A stretch of DNA of 64,000 bases from the NCBI GenBank assembly GCA_023055425.1, contig JALGPY010000006.1, positions 76,072,435 through 76,136,434 on the forward strand, in the 5' to 3' direction. Under the pieces are notes generated by a model. It was not told where the DNA came from, ran no database searches, and was given only the letters and a program-made list of their open reading frames with translations. Shown here piece after piece: positions 10,518 to 20,752 of the stretch. How positions within the stretch are numbered: position 1 is the stretch's first letter; each line of letters starts with the position of its first letter. Origin of the DNA: Linanthus parryae. Its lineage: Eukaryota; Streptophyta; Magnoliopsida; Ericales; Polemoniaceae. The translations under genes were made by a program, and so were the position numbers.

Positions 10518-11597
10518 TGTAGGGGTCATTTTGGGGGAACGCGAACAGCTCATAAAATACTGCAGTCCGGTTTTTTCTGGCCGACAATCTTCAAGGACAA
10601 TCATGACTATGTGCAGGGATGTGATAGATGCCAGAGAACAGGAAATACGTCACATCGGGACGAGATGCCGATGACCGTGTGGCAGGAAGTAGAGCCTTTT
10701 GATGTATGGGGAATTGACTTTATGGGACCATTCCCGTCATCCATGGGTAACCTCTACATTCTGCTGGCAGTAGATTATGTGACGAAGTGGATCGAAGCGA
10801 TCGCGTGTCAGAAAAACGATGCAGCTACCGTTGAGCGTTTTCTGAAACGTAACGTTTTCACTCGTTTCGGGACTCCCAGGGCGATGATTAGTGATGAGGG
10901 CTCTCACTTCATCAATCGAGTTTTTGCAAAAGTTCTGAAACAGTACGGCGTGTCTGTTCATAAAGTCTCGTTACCCTACCATCCGCAGACAAACGGGCAA
11001 GACGAGGTTTCGAATCGAGAGATCAAGAGCATACTCGAGAAAACAGTGAATCTCGGTCGAAAGGATTGGTCCGTCAGACTGGACGATGCGCTTTGGGCCT
11101 ACTGGATTGCTTTCAAAACACCGCTGGGAATGTCACCATACCAGCTCGTGTTTGGGAAAGCGTGCCACTTACCGGTGGAGTTGGAGCATAAGGCGTATTG
11201 GGCCATCAAACTGCTCAACTTGGACCAGAATCTAGCAGGAGATAAGAGGAAGATGGCACTGCTGGAATTAGAGGAATTCCGCAGAACGGCTTTCGAAAGC
11301 GCCAAAATTTACAAAGAGAAGACAAAGAAGTGGCATGATCACCGTATCACGCCAAAGCAGTTTAGCGAAGGCGACAAAGTGCTTCTCTACAATACCCAGA
11401 TGCGGTTTTTTCCGGGAAAGTTGAGGTCTCGTTGGTCGGACCCGTTCATCATCAAGCATATTTTTTCATGGGGAGCATTCGAGCTGGAAAATCCAAAAGA
11501 CAAGTCCAGTTTCAGGTTGAACAGGAACCGGATCAAGCCATATCTCGAGATAGTTGAAGTCGCCAAAGTAGACCCCGTCTACTTTGACGACCCGTGA
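10518..11597 (+). pseudogene. Athila integrase core and C-terminal domain
   Basis: The frame continues directly from the RNase H frame after the in-frame TAG and is open to TGA at 11,597. An ATG at 10,611 gives a 328-residue frame, but the genuine product would begin upstream. The zinc finger finishes with CDRC. The DDE core is complete: D in [12 protein letters not shown] in ISDEGSHF and E in [12 protein letters not shown] (residues 36, 95 and 132 of the frame from 10,611). A GPF/Y-like module is present as [11 protein letters not shown] with the usual G replaced. No chromodomain follows, as expected outside the chromoviruses. Integrase joins cDNA ends to host DNA in the nucleus. Confidence 0.9.
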
Positions 11598-12951
11598 GAG
11601 GTAACCGGGTCGGGCCGTCGACCGTAAATCACAAGCGCTTGGTGGGAGGCAGCCCATCGGATTACGTTAATAATTTATTTATTACAGTTTGTATTTTACG
11701 TTCTGAATTTAGAGAGAGGAGAGATGAGTGTGTGTTAATGGGTAGACAAGTTTGTGCAGGAAATTTTAAGCAGAAAAACGCAAGCAGAAAAATGTGTGGG
11801 TCAAAACCGAGAGGTCCGACACGCATTCAAAGAAGTACAGAAAAAAAATGGCCCAAAAGGCCAGTTACGCAGCCCAGCAGGCCAATTACGCATAAATAAA
11901 AAAAATATGTATATTATAACTACGCTGGCCCAGAAGGCCAGATACGCTGGCCCAAAGGCCAATTACGCAGCCCACAAGGCCAAATACGCAGGCCAGAAGA
12001 AAAAAAAAATTTAAGTGGACCAGCCACGCAGCCGGCACAAACACGCGGCCCGGCCACGCAGCCGGCCCAGTTACGCAGCCCAGCCAGAATGCCACGCAGC
12101 AGGGGGAGGCAAGTGCAGCTTCCGAAACCTAAGGGGGTCAGAGTTTTTTGCAATTTTCAAAAAGTGCCAATTATTTACCCCAACTACATGGACGGGTTCA
12201 CCATCAGTGCCCTCCATTGTTAACCTTCAAAGCTTTCTCTTTCCTCATTTTCTCTCCACCTTCAAAAGTTCAAATTTCACCAAATCAAAAACCGAGCACG
12301 TTTTTGGGATCCTCGTGAGAACTGGATCATTTTGGTGTAGTTGAAGCTGCAAAACAGTGTCCGAATTGGTGTGGGGGTCAAGTCAAAATTTGTTAAAAAT
12401 TTGAAGAAAAGCTCCAGATTCGTTGGCTTCGGGTCGAAATTTGAGAAAACACAAACAAGAAACGTCGAAGAGGAGGGCGAGGCCTACAAGGTTCCCAAGT
12501 CAGAATTTTTTCCGGCGAGAAAAAATTTCCGGCGACTTTTTCCGACGACAGTTTGTTTGCACTCGTTGACTCGCTCCGAGTGCTCAGGTTCAAAATTTTT
12601 TTCTTTCGCTATTTTTTGGTTTTTGGTACCAACCTGTACCCGGGTTTAGCATGCTGCATACTTAACTGTTTTTGACTGTATACTGCGTTTTTAGCTGCTT
12701 TTCTGCATTTTTAACTGTTACTTGCGTATTTAACACAATTTTTACGTAATTGACCATTAACTGCAAATTAGCATAGGGTAGCGTAATTGACTGTTTAAGT
12801 TGCGTATTTAGTTGTTTTGACTGCGTATCTGTATTTTGATAGCGTTTTCTGCGTTTTAAAAAAAATTATGTAATTGACTGTTTTGACTGCGTATCTGCAT
12901 TTAGACAGCGTTTTCTGCGTTCTAAAAAAAAATTCTGAATTTTCTGCTGTT
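11598..12951 (+). other. Noncoding spacer between integrase and the env-position ORF
   Basis: No convincing gene. From 11,860 to 12,110 there are imprecise GCAGCCCAGCAGGCCAATTA-like repeats on both sides of an A-rich run. From 12,640 to 12,930 a T-rich stretch repeats TTTGACTGCGTATCTG and TAACTG-type words. Athila elements usually have a long spacer here, and it may carry the acceptor site for a subgenomic env-type transcript, but I cannot identify one with confidence. Confidence 0.6.
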
Positions 12952-14945
12952 ATGGACTGGCTTGAGAGACCCGTGGCGTTTGATTTTCGTTTGCCGTTTG
13001 CCATTGACATCCCGTATGAGCAGATTACCGAGACCAACTTTGACAGCTTCCGGTTTGTGAGTTACCAGGCCCATCTACACTATATAGAGACGTTAGACAG
13101 AGGGTTGACACCGGACTATAGGTTCGAGGTAGATGACGAGAGGATGCCGTTAGCTATGAGAAAGTATGCTAGACGGCCCGATCTCTTTGGCTGTGCCTTA
13201 GAGAACTTCCCCGAGAGGGCTAGTTCCGCGCTCACTAGGGAATTTTTCTGTAACCTAATCTGTCAGGAGTTCGGGGAGACAGAGTTGTACCCGAACTGGG
13301 TATACTGTCGTAGGGGGTTTATTTGGCTGACGCCCCTCGCAATCCGCTGGGCGTATGGCATACCTGGCGAATTCGAAGGTCGGTGTGCGTATGATATGCT
13401 CGTTCAGGACTCTCCTCCGCAAGAGGAGCTCTTGAGGACTCTCTGTGAGGGGGCGGATGAGGCCCGCTGGGAGACCAACGGGAGGTTACATGGCACGTTT
13501 TTGAGTCCGCCAGCCCGGTGGTGGTTTGAGTTTGGAGTGAACCGGGTAGTTGGGATTCAGCATATCACTAAGCTGCCCTACGAAGTGGTACTTCTGGTAT
13601 ACTGCTTCATGTCCCGACGCCGGGTCGACATAGCGGCCCGGATTTGGTCGAACATTAGAGAGAGAGCCAACACGCATTGCCGGCGAGGTTTTGGGTTTTG
13701 CAGCCTGATTACCCGATTGGCTGCCCTGAATGAGATTGTCATCGAGGGTGAGAGAGATTTAGACCCCGCCTCTTTCCGGCCATTCTGGCGAGTAGGTAGA
13801 GGGGCCATGGGAAACCGTAGGGCACCCGAGCCGGCCGATGCGTTTGTGGACTTAAATGAGGATGATCCGGGTGATGACCCGATGGACGAGGATGGGCAAG
13901 ACCCTTCCTCGGACCCTGACATTGGACCGCCCCCCGCCCCCGCGCCCAGAAGGCGCGCTGCTCGACAGAGGGGGGGGGGCCTGTCCATGACCCCACCCCG
14001 CTCTCTAGTTACCAGCCGACCCAGGAGTATATGGCTCCAGATCCTACCCCTGTCCCGGCGAGGCGTTCCACACAGGAGCGTCCTGTCATGAGAGAGTTTC
14101 CGACCCGACTGCATCGATCTCGGTCGACTTATGAGCACGGTCAGTCTAGTGGGCCTGTCGAGCCTGAGCCTAGCCGGCCCGCTCGCCCGACCAGGATCCC
14201 TGTTCCCGAGCCTGAGCCTAGCCGGCCTACTCGGCCACCCCGGACCGCGGTTCCCGAGCCTCCCCGGCCATCTAGGGCAGCTGCCCCTGAGCGTAGCAGG
14301 TCCTTTCGGGCCGATGTTCCCGAGCCTTCTAGACCATCCCGGGCTGCTGCCCCTGACCGTAGTCGGTCGACCCGAGCTCCTGACACTACCATTCCTCCGT
14401 GAACTGCCTTTGACTAGAAACTGACCCAGATTGATGAGAGGGCCGAGTCTGGAAGAACGTCCATTAAGGACATGTGCAAGAAGAAGTTTGGTAAGATGTG
14501 GAGACTGCTAAAGCCCAACCAGAGGAACAACGACAAGAGGGGAAAGGATCAGGCTGCTGCGATGGCTGGGATTCGCGAGGAGCAGAGAGAGGCAGCCCGG
14601 AGCGCGGGCCGACAGGTCTCGCTACCGTTATTCTTTCCATCGACTTACTCCAGTGAGTTCGATACCAGTTGGTCTGGAGAGGCGGAGTCGAGTCACCATG
14701 ACGATGCCCCGGCTTCGGCCCCGGCACATTCTGATAGTTGGTCCGACTCCGGGCCATACTGCCCACCCCAGGACACTCAGTCATACCAGACGCCGCCAGC
14801 GCCAGCGCGCCGAGGGGCCCGTGGACCGAGACCCACTAGGCCTAGCAGTCCTAGGTATCGGTCTACCAGCAGTTCTGTCAGTAGCATGTCCGGTACTTCC
14901 GAGTCCGGGTCAGACCCGCCGTATGTTCCAGACGAGTCCGAGTGA
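12952..14945 (+). pseudogene. Athila env-position ORF, disrupted
   Basis: The first part is open from ATG 12,952 (MDWLERP) for about 340 residues. It carries a domain seen in plant Athila third ORFs and in so-called putative plant transposon proteins: ALTREFFCNLICQEFGE, then YCRRGFIWLTPLAIRWAYGI. An acidic tail (DLNEDDPGDDPMDEDGQD) follows. A run of ten G at 13,970-13,979 shifts the frame. The continuation is Pro/Arg/Ser-rich with repeats of PEPSRP, stopped by TGA at 14,400-14,402 and TAG at 14,415-14,417. The same frame then stays open to 14,945 with a basic start (MCKKKFGKMW) and a Ser-rich end. I see no clear signal peptide or transmembrane segment, so the env label rests on position only. 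Confidence 0.75.
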
Positions 14946-14969
14946 GTGCCATGAGGGCATGCCACCTCT

Positions 14970-14982
14970 TTAGTGTGGGGGT
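14970..14982 (+). repeat. PPT-like tract copy 1
   Basis: TTAGTGTGGGGGT, 25 bp after the end of the env-position ORF. Confidence 0.7.
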
Positions 14983-15894
14983 GGTGGTCGTGTCTGCATT
15001 AACCAGGTCTATACGTTTTTTCATGTTCATTTGCAGTTTTGAGTTTATTTATTGAGTCAGCACGTTTTTATTTTTGAGTCTACCCACCACAAATTTATGG
15101 CCTTGCATTGTGTATATCTAAAAAAAACGAAAATTTTCAGAAAATCCAAAAAAAAAAAATTAAAAAATCAGAAAATTTGAGAACGGGCAATCAAGAGAAC
15201 AGAAGCTGGGAAGAAATCGAGGTTAAATCCTTTGACAGAAAAGAAAGCTTGCACCGAGGTATAGTAGATAGGTGAGAGCCAGTGACCCTTGGAAACCGCA
15301 AGTAGTTATCATCTTAGCAAAGGATCCGACTAGTTGCCACATCGCCGTCATCTAGGTAGTCGACAACCCGCCCACGGGCGCCGTCACGGTCATCGCATCT
15401 TTCGGTGGAGTGACTGGCTATCAAGGGACCTCACGTCCTGTTTCTTACCCCTAGGTCCAACTAGTAAACCCGTTTGAAGCCATTTACCCCTTTTATTCTC
15501 AGCCACTATAGCCTAGGAAGCCTTCTTTGAGACCTCATCAGTCGTTAGTTGGCTATTTTACGAGTTATGACGGAGGGAGTAAGTTGGGGAGAGTTTTAGA
15601 TGGGAGCACTTCATGATATATCGGTTTTGGACAGTTTTGACATTGACACGTTTTTCGAGGGAAGGACAGGGTGAGCGAGAGGCGACAATGCATTAATTTG
15701 TGGAGGTGGATCACTGCATTACATAGTGACCACAGGAGGAGTTAGTCGCGTGCGAGACATCTTTCCGCACACAATGGGGTCCGGGGGGTTGTGAGGTTAA
15801 TTGGTGGTTGTGCCAGTTTTCTACATCTTTGGTGATGAGGAGGTTCGGTGGGACTGCACAGTATTATTTCGACTACAGGATCAGCGCTTCAGGA

Positions 15895-15907
15895 TTAGTG
15901 TGGGGGT
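15895..15907 (+). repeat. PPT-like tract copy 2
   Basis: TTAGTGTGGGGGT, identical to the copies at 14,970 and 16,876. Confidence 0.7.
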
Positions 15908-16017
15908 ATTCCATATGAGGACATCTTTCATACCCCACGACGACAGTTTATTTTTACTCACTCAGCTTTAGTCAGTTTATGTATTGTTATTCGTGTATTT
16001 ATGTGTATATAGAGTCA

Positions 16018-16150
16018 TAAAAAAAAAAAAAAAAAAAAACAGAAAAAAAAAGAAGAAGAAGAAGAAGAAGAAGAAGAAGAAGAAGAAGAAGAAGAAGAAG
16101 AAGAAGAAGAAGAAGAAAAAAAGAAAAGAAAAAAAAGAAAAAGAAGAAAA
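16018..16150. repeat. Poly-A and (AAG)n microsatellite
   Basis: A run of about 22 A is followed by roughly 22 AAG units (16,049-16,117) and a degenerate A/G tail. It is a simple repeat inside the Athila 3' noncoding region. Confidence 0.95.
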
Positions 16151-16875
16151 TGATATAGTTTTGCAGTTTTTCAGTTATTTATGTTGTTTTTGTTATTGAG
16201 TCAAAAAGCTGAGTGAGTAGCACAATTTTTGAGACAGTTACACCGCTTCACATTTGTGGCCGCGAGAACGGCGAAGACACACCGGGGGACAGGAAAATTG
16301 ATATGGCAGGAACTTAGGTGTTTCAGGCAGTTTTTCGGGAACTCGGTGAGGGGTGTGAGTTTGGGGAAATTGTGAGAATGTCATAACGAGTAGGATCATG
16401 CCGTACCTTTACACATATATATATCCCACATGTTAGACTTAGAACCTTGATTCGGAAATAGCTCGGATGGTCAGTTAATTAGGGATTCGCTCAGGTTGAT
16501 AGCAAAAGTAATAGTACTCGGGTCCAGTGCTTAAATCCACCAAAGAAATCTGTTCAGACTTACCGATCGATTGCAGGGAAGTATTTTCTGGAAAAAGGAT
16601 GAGGTTTTGAGGACACTCGGTTATGTTTTTGAGATTGCCCAATCTCACCAAAAATAAATTGTTTAGTACTTTTGAGTCGTGTGTATTGAGTCTGTGTATA
16701 TTCTTTCTGCGTCAGTTTCTGATCGAGTCGTCTGGTTTATATGGACGGGTAGGAAGAGTATGCAAACTGATGGAAAGGAAAAGGTCTTGATTCGAACTTG
16801 CAGGGGGTATTTGCAAGACAGATATGTATGCATTTCAGGGCAGTATTCAGGATGTTTGCTCGGGACGAGCAAAGG

Positions 16876-16892
16876 TTAGTGTGGGGGTAATT
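16876..16892 (+). other. Polypurine tract of the Athila element
   Basis: TTAGTGTGGGGGTAATT directly abuts the 3' LTR start TGATAGC, the expected position of the plus-strand primer. Confidence 0.85.
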
Positions 16893-17379
16893 TGATAGCT
16901 CCTCACTAGGAGTTATCGGTTAACCAAATTTGAGGGGTATTTTCGTCCTAAATGAGCGTTTTAGTCGATTTCTGCCCCGTTTGACTCGGGAATTCACAGT
17001 TTGATGTTTTTATCTCCTAGACGCATAAACTGCTTTATTTCACACATATCGAGATATGATCACGGGTTTTGTTTCGTGTCGTTGATGCAGGGACAGGACA
17101 TGTGCAGGAGCCGGAAATGAAGCAGGCATGCGGGTGAAGGATCCAAAATGGCTGAGAAGCCGAGCATGCAAGTCGAGAAGATTGGCACGTTTCCCGAGGA
17201 AGATTGGCACGCATCCCGAGGAGCCTGACACGCATCCCGAGGCATCCCGAGCAGTTTGGCATGCATCCCGAGACGGACGAAACACACTCAGATAAGACCA
17301 GCAGTCATCCCGAGACATCCCGAGGAGCCTGGTACGCATCCCGAGGCATCCCGAGGAGTTTGGTGCGCAAACCGAGGAG

Positions 17380-17523
17380 GCAGCTACCTACGCTGCTAGC
17401 TACGCAGCTGCCTACGCAGGTAGCTACGCAGCTACCTACGCAGGTAGCTACGCTTCTAGCTACGCAGGTAGCTACGCAGCTACCTCCGCAGCCAACTACG
17501 CAGGTAGCTACGCAGCTATCTTG
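17380..17523. repeat. 12-bp tandem array in the 3' LTR, about 12 units
   Basis: GCAGCTACCTAC / GCAGGTAGCTAC-type units, expanded relative to the 5' LTR copy at 4,933-5,028. The last two units in both LTRs merge into CTATCTTGCGCAG. Confidence 0.9.
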
Positions 17524-17632
17524 CGCAGTTGGCCCGTTTCCCGAGGCGGTGGCAGACGGCCCGTTTCTCGAGGCGGTTTCGGCCCAGTGGCAGTTTCGTA
17601 ATTTCGGCAGTTTCCAGAAACGTCTTCAGCAC

Positions 17633-17640
17633 TATATAAA
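17633..17640 (+). promoter_or_regulatory. TATA box of the Athila 3' LTR
   Basis: TATATAAA in the same context as 5,138-5,145. In the 3' LTR it could drive transcription outward into 18,612 onward. Confidence 0.6.
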
Positions 17641-18611
17641 GACTCGTCCAGTGCTCATCACAGGACACAACACAATTCTCAGCACAACCGAAGGACAAGT
17701 CAGAGCATTCACGGAGAGCACGAAAGCGCGATTCGAGATTCGAAGACTTAGTTTGATTTCGTTCTCTCTCTTTATATTCAGAAACTGCGTTTTGTATTAT
17801 GTCTAGTCGTAGCTAAACTTCTTACCTAGTTTCTCGGTGAACCTAGGGTTTCGTATCCATATTTTATGACTACTTCGTTTATGGATTCATGATGACTATC
17901 TTAATTCAGCAAGTTATATCTGTTATTCTGGTTTTGATCATTATCGTATATGCATGATAGGATTGATCACCCAGGATTGCTATAGACCCGAGCTTGTAGG
18001 TGAAAACGTCAAGTTAGGGTTAGGAAGAAAAGCCATGATTTAGTACCTTACCCTGATAGACCGACCAGAGAAAGGGAGATAGGGCTAGCATCAAAAACGT
18101 GAGACCAACTGTTAGAGAATTTGACCCGGGCCATTCGGACAGGTTAGAAACCCTAACAGGATTAGACCGAGACTGCAAATTTAGGCAGCTTAACAAGAAT
18201 CCAAAAGTCTGCAGGATGGGGATTACGTGTGGAATCTGAAGAGTCACTGCACAACTGGTACGTTGCACAGATATCAAAACTGCTGAGTGTTTTCATAATC
18301 AAACGTAAAACTGAAATCTGTAGAAACCCTAGGGGATCCTGGAGCCCAGTTCTCATCTATTATCGTAACAACCGATTCAACTTATTTCAAAAAACGTCAC
18401 AAAAAATATTTACGTTTACGTTTTTAATTTCTGTTTTTAGTTTAGTAAACTGCAATCACAACCTACTCCTCCTTGTTACTACACTCGGTTAACCGAAACT
18501 GACAACATGAGTAAACCCGAAATAGTCCTCGTGGGAACAATCACTCGAGTCTAATTGCACCCGGTATTACAAGATTCGTACACTTGCGACAGCACGTTAG
18601 TTTGCGTATCA

Positions 18612-18616
18612 GAGGG
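18612..18616. repeat. Target-site duplication GAGGG (right)
   Basis: Immediately follows the Athila 3' LTR and matches 4,420-4,424 exactly. Confidence 0.9.
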
Positions 18617-19255
18617 CGAGAGAGATTGAGGGAGAGATTGAGAGAGAGATTGGTGTGGGTTTTCTGATGTCCTTGGTTGGGTATTTATAGGATTTGATTG
18701 AAGACTTGGAGGCGGAAGAGGAGTCCGATGGGTGAAGCTTCGGGTGTGAATCGACTATGAAATTTGGGCGAAATTCAAAGTCCAAGTTTGAGTCGAATTC
18801 CCCCTCTGAATTTGGACAAAAATTGTCAACAATGGCGGTGTTGGAGAAGAATTCGAAGAATTGGCCATGGAGGAAGAACACTCTTGTTCGGAGATGGTGA
18901 ATGGGGAAGATGACTGGAGGAGTGATCCTGTGTGGCAGTCACACGGGTCACCGCGGTGGTCCGTCACGTAAAAACTAATTAAAACGTGACATTTGGATAC
19001 GTTAAAAAAAATATTATACGACCCACAACTTTTAACAACTAAAAACGTATCTAACTTTTATAACTTTCTCTAAAAACAACATATAAAAATAAAAAGTACA
19101 AAAATATAATTTTTTCTTAACTTAATTATATATGTATAATATATATATATGACACCTAAAAATTAAGAAAACTATTTTTTTTTATAAATTCTATTAACGA
19201 CCCAAAATAAACGTTAAACTCCAAAAAAATACCCCCGAAAATACGGGGTATTACA
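18617..19255 (-). mobile_element. 5' LTR of Tekay-type element, 5' segment (split by Athila)
   Basis: On the minus strand the LTR starts at 19,255 with TGTAATACCCCGTATTTTCG, a typical Tekay LTR start, and runs left to the Athila target duplication. It continues at 4,424 down to 2,694. No coding frame is seen. Much of 18,960-19,210 is very AT-rich. Confidence 0.75.
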
Positions 19256-19299
19256 ATCGCCCTCCCAGCTTGTCCGATCCGGATAAGGGGGTTGTTGCA
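19256..19299 (+). mobile_element. 44-bp chromovirus LTR end, abutting the LINE
   Basis: CGCCCTCCCAGCTTGTCC and GGATAAGGGGGTTGTTGCA match 829-871 almost exactly. Immediately right of GTTGTTGCA the DNA is LINE coding sequence. This is therefore the terminus of an LTR that landed in the LINE, into which the minus-strand Tekay-type LTR later inserted. Confidence 0.6.
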
Positions 19300-20752
19300 T
19301 CGCAAAGTTAATTGCAGTTGGCAAGGAGAAGTGATTTGCGCGCCACATTACAAATATTACTCGTCTAGAGATAGGAAGATTCCATACCTTCATGAGATTA
19401 CATCCCCTCCACGTACTCGTCTGTACCACACACCCATTGTCGACTACGAGCTCTTGGAAAATATCCTCTGCCACCATATACCCTGTTCTGACCGTGTAAT
19501 TGCCCTATTTATCCCAACTCCACATATCTCTTTAGTCTGTAATTTGAATTGGAATTGCTCGAATAGCATCAACATCAACTCCATTCAAAAGAAAAAAAAT
19601 ATGCTCCATATCCCACTTCTTTGTGAAGGGGTTCATGAGATAACTAATTGGAAGAGGGGCATTACCAATAGGAGGTGTGGTAATTTTAAACCTTGTAGGC
19701 ATCGGTACCCACTTGTCTCTGAACACATCAACCAATTGGCCATCCCCGGTATGGTGGAGAACTCCTCGCGCTATAACATTCCTCTCTTTAGTTATACCAC
19801 ACCAAGTTTGTGATGGACTCTGCCCCCAGCTTGCCTCCATAAAATATGTATTCCCAAAATACTTCGCTTTCATCACTGAGCTAGGGACTCGTTCTTGGTA
19901 AGAATTCACCATCCCTGTTTGCCTAACAAAGAAAAATTAAACGAGTGAATATTGTGAAAACCAAGTCCTCCATCACCTTTGTATTTCTCAATTGTATCAC
20001 ATGCTAGCCAACACATCTATTTTTTTCGTTCCCATTTTTCTTCTACCAAAAGTTCTGACTCAACCCTTCAATCTTGTCACAAAGAGTACTAGGGAGTAAA
20101 GAGAACGACATAATATAATTAGGGATAGCTTGAATTGCCGACTTGATTATGATATCCTTCCACTATGTTGAGAGAAACATCTCGTCCCACCCATTAACCT
20201 TCGCGCTAATACGCTCGAAAATAATAGAGAAAACAGTCGTTCACTCCCTCCCAATCTTCGTAGACATGCATATGTATTTCTCGAAAACAGTGACACATGG
20301 AACACCTAGCGGGCCACATAGCTGAAATTGAAGCTCATCATCCACATTCTTAGAAAACATTGCATCTAAATTTACCAGATTAATCTTCTGAACGGACGCT
20401 AATAAATAATCCTGCAAGATCTGAATAAGCATAGAAACCTCTAATTGAACAGCCCGCGTAAAGAAATTGATATCGTCTACAAAAAGAAGATGTGAGACTG
20501 ACATGCCGCTTCTGAAAGGTTTGATTGGCGTGATTAACTTATTGTAGCCTGGCGCAACAAGTGAGTGAGAAAATCCTTCAATCCAGAGAAAAAACATGTA
20601 AGGGGAGAGGGGGCATCCTCGTCGCAAGCCACAGTGGGGAATAACATCTCCTACCACTTCACCATTTTGAACTAAGGAAAAACTGACTTATGAAACACAA
20701 TCCATGATAAGTTCTACCAGCCTTTCGTCGAACCAGAATTCAAATCCTTGAA
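19300..20752 (-). pseudogene. L1-type LINE: RT C-terminal half and post-RT region
   Basis: The minus strand encodes the second half of a plant L1 reverse transcriptase: FDERLVELIMDCV near 20,740, then NGEVVGDVIPHCGLRRGCPL and the catalytic SHLLFVDDINFF at about 20,460-20,500. Downstream at 19,912-19,560 is the conserved post-RT block (KAKYFGNTYFMEASWGQSPS, then ARGVLHHTGDGQLVDVFRDK). From about 19,420 to 19,300 there is a zf-RVT-like segment (WNLPISRRVIFVMWRANHF) that is cut by LTR sequence at 19,299. Several stops and shifts are present. It continues upstream at 21,955. Confidence 0.85.

Larger units (their letters stand above)
14946..16892 (+). other. Athila 3' noncoding region with three PPT-like tracts
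   Basis: There is no gene. It contains A-rich words near 15,120-15,190, a poly-A/AAG microsatellite at 16,018-16,150, and three identical 13-base copies of TTAGTGTGGGGGT at 14,970, 15,895 and 16,876. Only the third is placed to prime plus-strand DNA next to the LTR. Lysine-rich frames over the microsatellite are artefacts. Confidence 0.8.
4425..18611 (+). mobile_element. Complete Athila-lineage Ty3/gypsy LTR retrotransposon, coding-defective
   Basis: This 14,187-bp element has two homologous LTRs (4,425-6,041 and 16,893-18,611), a perfect 5-bp target duplication, a PBS TGGCGCCGTTGCCGGGGA, a purine tract before the 3' LTR, and the order gag, protease, RT, RNase H, integrase, then an extra ORF in the env position. 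That layout and PBS are those of the Athila/Calypso lineage of plant gypsy elements. Gag-protease is open. Pol is interrupted by an in-frame TGA at 8,600, a frame change in the RT catalytic box near 9,446 and a TAG at 10,515. The env-position ORF has a homopolymer shift and two stops. The LTRs differ by about ten substitutions in their first 300 aligned bases by eye, so the insertion is not recent. It is inserted into the LTR of a Tekay-type element. Confidence 0.95.
16893..18611 (+). repeat. Athila 3' LTR (1,719 bp)
   Basis: Same termini as the 5' LTR. It keeps a 75-bp block (18,105-18,179) that the 5' LTR lacks and has about twelve 12-bp units (17,380-17,523) against about eight. The TATA box is at 17,633-17,640. 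Confidence 0.95.

Noticed and set aside
14031..14424. PEPSRP-repeat frame as an independent gene
   Set aside because: It is the shifted continuation of the env-position ORF after the G10 run.
15984..16199. Lysine-rich open frame over poly-A/AAG
   Set aside because: It is generated by the microsatellite; there is no protein character outside the repeat.
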